In this document: positions 1-5,981 of the stretch, one piece after another | Numbering within the stretch: position 1 is the stretch's first letter | Layout: each line of letters opens with the position of its first letter | Assembly (NCBI GenBank): GCA_003564655.1 | Contig: PXES01000021.1 | Coordinates: forward strand, 1 to 7,195 | Direction of reading: 5' to 3' | Length of the DNA: 7,195 bases | Source of the DNA: Paracoccaceae bacterium | GTDB taxonomy: Bacteria; Pseudomonadota; Alphaproteobacteria; Rhodobacterales; Rhodobacteraceae | Made by a program: the position numbers and the translations under genes | The notes under the pieces: generated by a model | Told to the model about the DNA's origin: nothing | The model's database searches: none | What the model saw: the letters and a program-made list of their open reading frames with translations, nothing else

Positions 1-87
1 CGTGCCGAACGTCCAAGCGGCCCGATAGTGCTTCGCCCCGGCAGCGACCACGCGGTCGCGCCGGTTGGCCGGGGTTCGGGACATCAT
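1..87 (-). CDS. Possible start of an unrecognised gene, cut by the window edge
   Basis: After the cobL stop, the minus strand opens a frame with two adjacent ATG codons (85-87 and 82-84). It runs without a stop to the window edge, giving 29 codons. The peptide begins MMSRTPANRRDRVV and continues through AAGAKHYRAAWTFGT. It is arginine-rich and does not look like the start of CobM, CobE or CobF, which might be expected next to cobL. I see no clear Shine-Dalgarno sequence in front of it. The frame is also open upstream into cobL, so the start is uncertain. If real, the gene begins about 31 bases after cobL and would be co-transcribed with it. I do not recognise the family, and 29 codons in GC-rich DNA could be chance. 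Confidence 0.3.
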   Translation of the reverse strand, partial: MMSRTPANRRDRVVAAGAKHYRAAWTFGT

Positions 88-118
88 TTGGACGGTCAGC
101 GCAACCGGTCGATCATCT

Positions 119-1315
119 TCACCGATCCACGGCCCACTGCACCACCGGATACCCCGCCTGCCAGCCGCGGCGCCGTCCCAGGGCACTGGCCCGCGCCAGC
201 TCGATGCGCAGCAATTCCCCCCCCGCGCGCATCTGCCAGTCGGCCAGCAGCGCCTCGGACTCCAGCGTCACGGCATTGGCGACCACCCGCGTCCCCGGCG
301 CCAGCAGGCCCCAGAGCACCGTCAGCAGCGCCTCGGACAAACCGCCGCCGATGAACACAGCATCAGGCCGGGGCGCGCCCGCCAGCCCGTCAGGGGCGCG
401 GGCCTCGATCACCTCCAGCGCCACGCCCAGGCGTTCCGCATTCGCCCGGGCGCGAGCGGCGCGGGCCGGGTCGGCCTCGACCCCCAGCGCCCGGTTGCGC
501 GGATGCGCGAGCAGCCATTCGATAGCGACCGACCCCGACCCGGTACCGATATCCCACAGCATCTCGCCCGCACGGGGCGCCAGCGCGGCAAGTGTCATGG
601 CGCGGACCGCGCGCTTGGTGATCTGCCCGTCATGCGCGAACAGATCATCCGGACGCCCGGGCACGCGCGCCAGCGCCGCGCCATGGCCCGCGACCTCGAC
701 CCCAAGCGCCACCGGATGGGCGACATCCGCCAGCGCCCAACCCTCGGCGACGACCGCGCGCACCCGCGCCCGTGGCCCGCCAAGAGCCTCCAGCACATGC
801 AAGTGGCTCTCTCCCCAGCCAAGCCCCGTCAGCCATGCCGCGATCTGCCCCACCGCCGCGCCATCACGCAGCAGCACGATCAGCCGCGCGCCGGGCGCGA
901 GATGCGGGCGCATCCGGGCAATGGGTGCAGCGTGCAGGCCCAGGCACACGACTGCCTCGATCGACCAGCCCAGTTCCGCCGCGGCCAGCGAAAAGCTCGA
1001 ACGTCCCGGCAGAGCGCGCCACTCGGACCGCGCCAGATGGCGGGTGATGCTGGTCCCGGCCCCGAACCAGAACGGATCTCCCGAGGCGAGCATCACCACC
1101 CGCCGCCCGCGCGTGGCCAGAAGCGGCGCGATGCCGTCGGCGAAGGGCACCGGCCAGACCCGCGTCTCGCAGGCCAGCCCCGGCAGCAGGTCCAGATGCC
1201 GCTTCGCCCCGACCACCACCTCCGCGCGCGCAAGCGCCTCTTGGCTTGCGCTGCACAGCCCATCCGGGCCATCCTCGCCCAGCCCCAGGATCGTCAGCCA
1301 TCGAGCCTCAGCCAT
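119..1315 (-). CDS. cobL: CobL, precorrin-6B C5,15-methyltransferase (decarboxylating), CbiE-CbiT fusion
   Basis: CobL converts precorrin-6B (dihydro-precorrin-6) to precorrin-8X in the cytoplasm. It adds methyl groups at C5 and C15 from S-adenosylmethionine and decarboxylates the C12 acetate side chain. The 398-residue product is a normal length for the fused protein. The N-terminal CbiE half has WLTILGLGEDG (6-16), LASGDPFWFG (76-85) and LPGRSSFSLAA (102-112). The C-terminal CbiT half has HDGQITKRAVRAMTLAAL (228-245), the Rossmann SAM-binding loop DIGTGSGSVAIEW (255-267), PDAVFIGGG (317-325) and VVANAVTLE (344-352). I chose the ATG at 1313-1315 because WLTILGLGEDG then sits six residues in, as in the family. 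Another ATG three codons upstream (1322-1324) is possible and sits very close to the GAGGAGAAGG ribosome site. The start codon overlaps that of the divergent cobK. The gene is separated from the cobGHIJ run by cobK on the other strand, so it probably needs its own promoter, which would lie inside cobK. Confidence 0.96.
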   Translation of the reverse strand: MAEARWLTILGLGEDGPDGLCSASQEALARAEVVVGAKRHLDLLPGLACETRVWPVPFADGIAPLLATRGRRVVMLASGDPFWFGAGTSITRHLARSEWRALPGRSSFSLAAAELGWSIEAVVCLGLHAAPIARMRPHLAPGARLIVLLRDGAAVGQIAAWLTGLGWGESHLHVLEALGGPRARVRAVVAEGWALADVAHPVALGVEVAGHGAALARVPGRPDDLFAHDGQITKRAVRAMTLAALAPRAGEMLWDIGTGSGSVAIEWLLAHPRNRALGVEADPARAARARANAERLGVALEVIEARAPDGLAGAPRPDAVFIGGGLSEALLTVLWGLLAPGTRVVANAVTLESEALLADWQMRAGGELLRIELARASALGRRRGWQAGYPVVQWAVDR

Positions 1316-1316
1316 G
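1313..1316. other. Shared CATG palindrome: overlapping start codons of cobL and cobK
   Basis: The four bases CATG contain both start codons. The minus-strand ATG of cobL occupies 1315 to 1313, and the plus-strand ATG of cobK occupies 1314 to 1316. Both starts are supported by conserved protein sequence beginning within a few residues: MPNILLLGGT for CobK and MAEARWLTILGLG for CobL. There is no intergenic DNA, so each gene's ribosome site, leader and promoter must lie within the other's coding sequence. Confidence 0.85.
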
Positions 1317-2051
1317 CCCAACATCCTTCTCCTCGGCGGCACGCAAGAGGCCACGCAACTGGCCCGCGCGCTGGCGGCGGAAAAACTGCCCACGACACTC
1401 AGCTATGCGGGCCGCGTCGCCCAGCCCCGGGCGCAGCCCGTACCCGTGCGCTCGGGCGGATTCGGCGGGGCCGACGGGCTGGCCGACTATCTGCGCCGCC
1501 GTGCCATCACTCATCTGATCGACGCCACGCACCCTTTCGCCGCGCAGATCAGCTATAACGCGGCACAGGCCGCGCTTGCCACTGGCAGGCCCCTCATCGC
1601 GCTGACCCGCCCGCCCTGGACGCCCATGCCCGGGGATGACTGGACCCACACGCCCGACATCGCCGCGGCCGTCACAGCCCTCGACCGCCCACCCGAGTGC
1701 ATCCTTCTCGCGATCGGCCGCCAGAACCTCGCCGCCTTCGCGGCTCAGCCGCAGCACCGCTACACGCTGCGGCTGGTCGATCCGCCCGAAACCCCGCCGC
1801 CGCTGCCCGACCATCACCTGATCATCGACCGCGGCCCCTTTACCCCCGAGGCCGAGATCGCGCTTCTGCGCGATCACGGGATCACCCGGATCGTCAGCAA
1901 GAATTCCGGCGGCAGCGGGGCGCAGGCCAAACTCATCGCCGCGCGCCAGCTTCGCCTGCCCGTGGTGATGATCGACCGCCCCGCCAGCCCCAAACGACGC
2001 GAAACCGCCGACATCACGGAAATCCTCAGTTGGCTGCGCGAAACGCGCTGA
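1314..2051 (+). CDS. cobK: CobK, precorrin-6A reductase
   Basis: CobK reduces the C18-C19 double bond of precorrin-6A with NADPH to give precorrin-6B (dihydro-precorrin-6), the substrate of CobL. The product has 245 residues, the usual length. Family landmarks in order are the N-terminal ILLLGGTQEA nucleotide-binding segment (4-13), THLIDATHPFAAQISYNA (67-84), ALTRPPW (96-102), LLAIGRQNLAAF (131-142), HLIIDRGPF (168-176), the conserved IVSKNSGGSGAQAKL (193-207) and a final VVMIDRP (217-223). The start is set by MPNILLLGGT, typical of the family. The open frame extends upstream to 204, but that part lies over cobL and encodes nothing recognisable. It is the only plus-strand gene here and faces cobJ tail to tail. 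Its promoter must lie inside cobL, and its ribosome site is weak, which fits low or leaderless translation (inference). Confidence 0.96.
   Translation: MPNILLLGGTQEATQLARALAAEKLPTTLSYAGRVAQPRAQPVPVRSGGFGGADGLADYLRRRAITHLIDATHPFAAQISYNAAQAALATGRPLIALTRPPWTPMPGDDWTHTPDIAAAVTALDRPPECILLAIGRQNLAAFAAQPQHRYTLRLVDPPETPPPLPDHHLIIDRGPFTPEAEIALLRDHGITRIVSKNSGGSGAQAKLIAARQLRLPVVMIDRPASPKRRETADITEILSWLRETR
1325..1334 (-). promoter_or_regulatory. Ribosome binding site of cobL, embedded in cobK codons
   Basis: Read on the minus strand this is GAGGAGAAGG, a strong purine-rich Shine-Dalgarno stretch. The AAGGA part ends 8 bases before the chosen cobL ATG. It also sits directly in front of the alternative ATG at 1322-1324. 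On the plus strand the same bases are codons for the conserved Ile-Leu-Leu-Leu segment at the CobK N-terminus, so they are constrained twice. CobK itself has only a weak candidate site (GAG about 8 bases upstream). Confidence 0.6.
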
Positions 2052-2070
2052 CCCTGCCCCGCACATCCCT

Positions 2071-2100
2071 CTTTCATCTTTGCCCCAAATATCCTCGGGG
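2071..2100. repeat. Candidate dispersed intergenic motif typical of Rhodobacterales
   Basis: On the minus strand this reads as GAGGATATTTGGGGCAAAG followed by ATGAAAG. From memory, very similar strings (GGATATTTGG followed by a GCAA-GATGAA-like tail) recur in gene-end spacers of many Rhodobacteraceae genomes. Only one copy is in this window, so its repetitive nature cannot be shown here. It lies directly beside the double hairpin between cobK and cobJ and may be part of a common 3'-end or terminator module. Confidence 0.35.
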
Positions 2101-2106
2101 AGTGAA

Positions 2107-2144
2107 TTGGGCCGCAGGCCCAAGAGGGGGGCAGACAGCCCCCC
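2107..2144. terminator. Tandem hairpins between convergent cobK and cobJ, probable bidirectional terminator
   Basis: Two perfect stem-loops sit back to back in the spacer between convergent stops. The first is TTGGGCC, loop GCA, GGCCCAA (2107-2123). The second is GGGGGGC, loop AGACA, GCCCCCC (2126-2144). Leftward transcription out of cobJ meets the second first and then a short TCTT stretch. Rightward transcription out of cobK meets the first and then the second. Neither has a long U tract, so Rho-assisted or structure-only termination is possible. The position between convergent genes and the strength of the stems support the call. Confidence 0.65.
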
Positions 2145-2161
2145 TTGCCCCGCCTGCCACG

Positions 2162-2908
2162 TCACGCCGACCTCGGGGTATAGAGCCACTCCCGCCCCGC
2201 CCCCGCGACCATGCGCGTCAGAGTCGAGCCCACAATCACCACAGTCCGCATGTCGGCCATCTCGGGGCGCGCCGCGCCCAGCGTGGTCACGCGCAGCGCT
2301 TCCTCCGCCGTGCTGACCGCACGCGCGAACAGGATGGGCCGGGCGGGACCGCAGGCCTCGCGCAACACCTCGAGCGCGCGGGCAAACCCCTCTGGCCGGG
2401 CCAGCGAGCGCGGGTTGTAGAAGGCCATGGCGAAATCTGCCTCGGCGGCCAGGCGCAGCCGTTTCTCGATCAGCGTCCAGGGCTTGAGGTTGTCGCTGAG
2501 ATTGATCGCACAGAAATCATGGCCCAGCGGCGCGCCCGCCCGCGCCGCGGCAGCCAGCATCGCCGTGATCCCGGGCAGCACGGTGATATCCAGAGCGCGC
2601 CAGGCCTCGGGCCCGGCCTCGAGCGCCTCGAACACGGCGGCCGCCATCGCGAAAACTCCCGGATCGCCCGACGACACGACCACCACCTGCCGCCCCTTGG
2701 CCGCAAGTTCCAGCGCGAGCTTCGCGCGCTCTAGCTCAACCCGGTTGTCCGAGGCGTGCAACGCCAACCCCTCGCGCGGGGCGATTCGCGCAACATAGGG
2801 GATGTAGCCCACGATATCGGTCGCCTGCTCCAGCGCCGCGCGCACTTCCGCCGTCACGAGTTCATCGCATCCGGGGCCGAGCCCGGCGATGGCGAGCCGC
2901 CCGCTCAT
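2162..2908 (-). CDS. cobJ: CobJ, precorrin-3B C17-methyltransferase
   Basis: CobJ methylates precorrin-3B at C17 with S-adenosylmethionine and completes ring contraction, giving precorrin-4. The 248-residue product fits the tetrapyrrole (corrin/porphyrin) methylase family. It shows GLGPG near the N-terminus (9-13), VVSSGDPGVFAMA (77-89), the conserved LPGITAMLAAAARAGAPLGH (111-130), DFCAINLSDNLKPW (131-144), FYNPRS (163-168), and a C-terminal TVVIVGSTLT (222-231). The start ATG overlaps the cobI stop as ATGA, and AGGGG lies 5 bases upstream. It is the last gene of the cobGHIJ run, and strong hairpins follow 18 bases after its stop. CobG, two genes upstream in the same run, makes its substrate. 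Confidence 0.96.
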   Translation of the reverse strand: MSGRLAIAGLGPGCDELVTAEVRAALEQATDIVGYIPYVARIAPREGLALHASDNRVELERAKLALELAAKGRQVVVVSSGDPGVFAMAAAVFEALEAGPEAWRALDITVLPGITAMLAAAARAGAPLGHDFCAINLSDNLKPWTLIEKRLRLAAEADFAMAFYNPRSLARPEGFARALEVLREACGPARPILFARAVSTAEEALRVTTLGAARPEMADMRTVVIVGSTLTRMVAGAGREWLYTPRSA

Positions 2909-3630
2909 GGCCGCCGCCCCTGCCCATGCACCACGACGATCGAGAAATAGGGCACCTGCTCTGGCGCCTCGAAAAGCGGCATCACGCGTTCCTGCGGCAT
3001 CTGCGCGTGCTCGACCAGCCAGGCGGCGCCAAGCTTGCCCGCGGCCGCCAGCGCGCGGCGCAGCTTGGGCAGGTGGCGGCCGATCTTCATCACCACCAGC
3101 GCGTCGGTCGCCACGATCCGGTCGTGCAAGACCTCTTCGGGCAGTGTCGCCATCAGCACGGTCAAGACATCCTCGCCCCAGGTGACGGGCTTGCCCGTCG
3201 CGGTCCAGGCGCCGGACATGCCGGTGATACCGGGCACCACCTCGACCGGGACCGCGCCCTGCAACCGGCTGTGCAGATGCATGAACGAGCCGTAGAAGAA
3301 CGGATCGCCCTCGCACAGCACGACCACATCCGTGCCGCCCTCGGCCAGGTCGCGCAGCTTCGCCGCCCAGTCGGCATAGAAGCCCGAGAGAACCTCGGCA
3401 TAGCGCGGATCGGTTACGGGGATCTCGGTCGTGACCGGGTATTCCATCGGGTATTCCTGCACATCCGCGCGCAGCATCCCCTCGACGATGGTTCGGGCCT
3501 GACCGGCGCGGCCTGCCTTGCGGAAATAGGCCAGATGGGCCGCCCCGCGCACCAGTCGGTCGGCGCGCACGCTCATCAGATCGGCCGCGCCGGGGCCCAG
3601 CCCGACACCGTAAACCGTGCCGCGGCTCAT
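2905..3630 (-). CDS. cobI: CobI, precorrin-2 C20-methyltransferase
   Basis: CobI transfers a methyl group from S-adenosylmethionine to C20 of precorrin-2, giving precorrin-3A, the substrate of CobG. The 241-residue product has the family hallmarks: VYGVGLGPGAADLMSVRA (6-23), EYPVTTEIPVTDPRYAE (63-79), VVLCEGDPFFYGSFMHLH (103-120), VEVVPGITGMSGAW (129-142), and MKIGRHLPKLRRAL (181-194). The start ATG overlaps the cobH stop as ATGA, with only weak purines in front, so translation is probably coupled to cobH. Its own stop overlaps the cobJ start in the same way. The distinction from cobalt-dependent CbiL rests on context: neighbours CobG and CobN mark the aerobic pathway. Confidence 0.96.
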   Translation of the reverse strand: MSRGTVYGVGLGPGAADLMSVRADRLVRGAAHLAYFRKAGRAGQARTIVEGMLRADVQEYPMEYPVTTEIPVTDPRYAEVLSGFYADWAAKLRDLAEGGTDVVVLCEGDPFFYGSFMHLHSRLQGAVPVEVVPGITGMSGAWTATGKPVTWGEDVLTVLMATLPEEVLHDRIVATDALVVMKIGRHLPKLRRALAAAGKLGAAWLVEHAQMPQERVMPLFEAPEQVPYFSIVVVHGQGRRP

Positions 3631-4256
3631 TCCGCGCGGCTCGCCAGCGCGTTGACGGCGGCGACCGTGATCGCGCTGCCGCCCAGCCGCCCGGCGACGA
3701 TGCAAGCGGGCGCGGGCGCGGCCTGCCAGAGCGCGTCCTTCGATTCCACTGCGCCCACAAAGCCCACCGGGCAGCCGATGATCGCCGCCGGGCGCGGGCA
3801 ATCCGGCTCCTCCAGCATGTTGAGCAGGTGAAACAGCGCGGTCGGTGCGTTGCCGATGGCAACCAGCGCGCCAGCCAGATGCGGGCGCCACAACTCCAGC
3901 GCCGCGGCCGAGCGGGTGTTCCCCATCTCTTGCGCCATTTCGGGCACGCGCGGGTCGTGCAGCGTGCAGATCACCGGGTTGTCGGCCGGAAGGCGCGCGC
4001 GAGTCACCCCTTCGGAGACCATGCGCGCATCGCACAGGATCGGCGCGCCCGCGGCCAGCGCGGCACGCGCTCTCTGCGCAAAATCGGGGCTGAAGCGGAT
4101 AAACTCTTCCAGCCCCACCATGCCCGCAGCATGGATCATGCGCACGGCAACGGGTTCCTCATCCGCCGTGAAGCGGGCGAGATCGGCCTCGGCGCGGATG
4201 GTGGCGAAGGACCGGCGGTAGATCGCGGCACCGTCCGTCTCGTAGATATGGGGCAT
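3627..4256 (-). CDS. cobH: CobH, precorrin-8X methylmutase
   Basis: CobH catalyses a 1,5-shift of the methyl group from C11 to C12 of precorrin-8X, forming hydrogenobyrinic acid. The product has 209 residues, standard for the family. It begins MPHIYETDGAAIYRRSFATI and contains VRMIHAAGMVG (38-48), where His42 matches the family's catalytic histidine. It also has GAPILCDARMVSEGVTRARL (70-89), GNTRSAAALELW (112-123), AIGNAPTALFHLLNML (133-148), GCPVGFVGAVESKDAL (161-176), and a final GRLGGSAITVAAVNAL (189-204). The start ATG overlaps the cobG stop by one base (TGATG). It has its own GGAG site with a 7-base spacing (4264-4267). The stop overlaps cobI as ATGA. Confidence 0.97.
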   Translation of the reverse strand: MPHIYETDGAAIYRRSFATIRAEADLARFTADEEPVAVRMIHAAGMVGLEEFIRFSPDFAQRARAALAAGAPILCDARMVSEGVTRARLPADNPVICTLHDPRVPEMAQEMGNTRSAAALELWRPHLAGALVAIGNAPTALFHLLNMLEEPDCPRPAAIIGCPVGFVGAVESKDALWQAAPAPACIVAGRLGGSAITVAAVNALASRAE

Positions 4257-5386
4257 CAGGCGGCTCCGAAGCGGGTCAGGATCTCGGCCTCGCTCAGGCC
4301 GGTGGCAGCGGGCGGGTCGGCGGCAGTACCATTGGTCACCAGATCGAACCGGCACCCGTGCCCGATCAGCGTGATATCCGCAGCGCGCGCCCGCGCGCAA
4401 CCCTTGGCGCAGCCGCTGACATGCAGGCTGCCGCTGAAACTCGGGGCCAGCCGCCGCGCCAGCGCGCGCGTCGCGACACTCGCCTGCAGGCAGAGCGGCG
4501 CGCCCGCACAGGCATCGACCCGCAGGGCGGGGTGGTCGGGTGTGGCGATGAGCGAGTCGGGCAAGTGATCGGCGAGGGCGGCACCTTCGAGCAGCACCAG
4601 CCGCCACGGCGTCACGCGCAGGGCAGATGCCTCGGTTCGGCGCAGGACTTCGGCCAGATCGGCAGCGGGGACCTGCCCGAAGGCCGCGCCCAGAACCAGC
4701 CCATGCGGATGAACGCCCGGCGCGACGGGCGGGCGCGGAGGGGCGGGCGGTACGGACCAGTCGCCCCAGTCGGGAAGCGGCGCCGCATGGCGGGCCATGC
4801 GCCCCGCCTGCGCGCCGTCCGTTGCGACGAACCAGTGCGCAAGACGCAAGAGCGTCGGGATTTCGGTGCCGGGCGCAAGCGCCGTGCCGCAAGTGCGCCC
4901 CTCGGCGCGCAGGATCAGCCGACCATCCGCGGCGCGCTCAATGCGGAAATCAGCCGGATCGTCCGACAAGATCGGGGCGGCGCCCGCGTCGATTGCGAAG
5001 CCCGTCTTGGGCGGCAGGTCGGGCAGCTCCACGAGGCGGGCAGCGAGGTCATCCCAAAGGCGGGGCGTGTCATCATCCGAACGCCAATCGGGCGCGATGA
5101 GGATGTTGCGACGCGCCTCCAGGACGGGGTCGGGATCCAGCAGATCGAGTTCTGCAAGCGCGCTCTGAAGCGGCAGCAAGGTGGCCTCCGACACGCCCCG
5201 GATCTGGAGGTTCGCGCGGTTCGTCAGATCGATCAGCCCGGCCCCATGCGCGTCAGCGGCTGCACAGAGCCCAAGCGCCTGCGCGCGGCTCAGCCGGGCG
5301 CGGCGGGGGCGAATGCGGACGACCCAGCCATCGCCCGAGCGCATGGGTCGCAGCGCGCCCGGACACCAGCCGCGCACCTCAGTCAT
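4256..5386 (-). CDS. cobG: CobG, precorrin-3B synthase (oxygen-dependent monooxygenase)
   Basis: CobG hydroxylates precorrin-3A at C20 and forms the gamma-lactone, using molecular oxygen and an Fe-S centre. This primes ring contraction by CobJ and marks the aerobic pathway. The 376-residue product resembles the nitrite/sulfite reductase fold. The N-terminal ferredoxin-like half begins MTEVRGWCPGALRPM and has LIDLTNRANLQIRGV (51-65). The C-terminal half has the cluster-binding cysteines as C-x5-C (Cys293, Cys299 in ACAGAPLC) and C-x3-C (Cys326, Cys330 in SGCAKGC). It is shorter than the Pseudomonas denitrificans protein as I remember it (about 459 residues), but I see no missing core motif. 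The middle (212-225) is a proline-rich linker, PPAPPRPP. The start is supported by GGAG at 5394-5397, 7 bases upstream. It is the first gene of the tight cobGHIJ run. Upstream lies a 663-base gap in which I could not recognise a promoter. Confidence 0.95.
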   Translation of the reverse strand: MTEVRGWCPGALRPMRSGDGWVVRIRPRRARLSRAQALGLCAAADAHGAGLIDLTNRANLQIRGVSEATLLPLQSALAELDLLDPDPVLEARRNILIAPDWRSDDDTPRLWDDLAARLVELPDLPPKTGFAIDAGAAPILSDDPADFRIERAADGRLILRAEGRTCGTALAPGTEIPTLLRLAHWFVATDGAQAGRMARHAAPLPDWGDWSVPPAPPRPPVAPGVHPHGLVLGAAFGQVPAADLAEVLRRTEASALRVTPWRLVLLEGAALADHLPDSLIATPDHPALRVDACAGAPLCLQASVATRALARRLAPSFSGSLHVSGCAKGCARARAADITLIGHGCRFDLVTNGTAADPPAATGLSEAEILTRFGAA

Positions 5387-5713
5387 GGCACGGCTCCAAC
5401 GCAGAAGCGCCCGCTCGGGAACCGACCCGCGCGCGGACGCTTCCCCGCAATGCCGGCTGGGCGGGAAAGGACCGCCGCCGTTGTGCCTGCGCGCGGCGGC
5501 AGCACCGCGGTCTGCCGTTGGGGGTCAGCTCCTGGCCAACCCTGCGGAGGTGCAGTTGCGCCGCGCGACGCAGAGCCTTTCGGCAACACGCGCGAGGCGA
5601 GGTCCGGGCACGATCCTCGAAGCCGCATGTTGCCCCCGGGCGGAGGGTGCTGGCGGGGGATATGGTCCGCCTGATCGCGTCGCATGACCAGTCGCCTTGC
5701 CCCGCCACTGCGC

Positions 5714-5775
5714 GCCCAAAGCGCCCTCGGGCCGTGCGGGTGGGGGGGTGGGAACGGCCCGAGGGCGCTTTGGGC
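5714..5775. repeat. Perfect 22-bp inverted repeat with an 18-base G-rich loop
   Basis: The left arm (5714-5735) begins GCCCAAAGCGCCCTCGGG, and the right arm (5754-5775) is its exact reverse complement over 22 bases. The loop (5736-5753) holds GGGTGGGGGGGTGGG at 5738-5752. This satisfies the classical four-tract G-quadruplex pattern with one-base loops on the plus strand; the minus strand is C-rich. A third, unpaired copy of the core, CGGCCCGAGGGCGCTT, lies at 5982-5997 in the orientation of the right arm. The element lies about 330 bases before cobG on the strand from which cobG is read. It could act as a terminator, attenuator, protein site or mobile-element end. The structure is plain, the role is unknown. 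Confidence 0.85.
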
Positions 5776-5835
5776 ACAGGCGCGCAACGATGCTCTCTCG
5801 AAACGACCATCCCGAAGCAGCATCAGCCATCGGCC
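5755..5835. repeat. Copy 1 of an 81-base imperfect direct repeat
   Basis: This copy and the one at 5982-6062 have the same length and share both ends exactly: CGGCCCGAGGGCGCTT on the left and CAGCCATCGGCC on the right. By hand alignment about 54 of 81 positions agree, with conservation concentrated at the two ends. The left end is also part of the right arm of the 22-bp inverted repeat. The right end holds the stop codon of a micro-ORF ending in Ala-Asp-Gly-stop, just as copy 2 holds the cobN stop. This suggests duplication of a gene tail followed by divergence of the middle. Confidence 0.6.
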
Positions 5836-5936
5836 ATCGCTGCGCAGAAGGCATCGCATGGCGCAGCCCGGCCCGTGGCGAAACGACCTGCGGAGACCTG
5901 CGCGTGTAACGACAGAAAGCCGAGTGGCGGAGGCAT
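5823..5936 (-). CDS. Micro-ORF of 37 codons with hairpin-buried ribosome site (hypothetical)
   Basis: The frame begins at the second of two tandem ATG codons (5934-5936; the other is 5937-5939). It encodes a 37-residue peptide starting MPPPLGFLSLHAQVSAGRF and ending CAAMADG. A strong site, GGAGG (5944-5948), lies 7 bases upstream. I recognise no family, and there is no signal peptide or membrane segment. The last codons and stop (GCCGATGGCTGA) are identical to those of cobN. It could be a leader peptide, a duplicated fragment, or chance. The good ribosome site is the only positive evidence for translation. Confidence 0.25.
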   Translation of the reverse strand: MPPPLGFLSLHAQVSAGRFATGRAAPCDAFCAAMADG

Positions 5937-5951
5937 CATACCCCCTCCGCC
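5926..5951 (-). promoter_or_regulatory. 8-bp hairpin sequestering a Shine-Dalgarno site, start codons in the loop
   Basis: On the minus strand the order is GGCGGAGG, a ten-base loop GGGTATGATG, then CCTCCGCC. The stem is perfect and entirely G-C except one A-T pair. The left strand of the stem contains the GGAGG ribosome site of the micro-ORF, and the loop contains both ATG codons. Folding of a leftward transcript would hide the site. The same sequence could also serve as a weak terminator after cobN, since it lies about 100 bases past the cobN stop, but no U tract follows. Confidence 0.5.
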
Positions 5952-5981
5952 CAATCGGAGCGGACGACCAGCCGCCCTGCC

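Noticed and set aside
204..1313. Upstream extension of the cobK frame (a 615-codon open frame) and the 497-codon plus-strand frame from 65 to 1558
   Set aside because: Both lie antisense to cobL, whose family motifs are continuous. Their translations have biased composition and no motifs. CobK clearly begins at MPNILLLGGT.
1316..1393. Longer N-terminus for CobL starting at 1393
   Set aside because: The extra 26 residues are antisense to conserved CobK codons, and CobL family proteins begin shortly before WLTILGLGEDG.
2926..3831. Plus-strand 301-codon open frame antisense to cobI and cobH
   Set aside because: It is His- and Arg-rich, has no recognisable motif, and is the complement of well-conserved cob genes. 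It is a typical antisense shadow in GC-rich DNA.
5885..5902. GGAGACCTGC at 5892-5901 on the plus strand resembles the B12 box of cobalamin riboswitches
   Set aside because: It lies within a short tandem GACCTGCG repeat. The rest of the riboswitch core (the GGGAA-GGTG and CCCGCNACTGT-type segments) is not visible upstream, and the strand is antisense to the adjacent cob genes.
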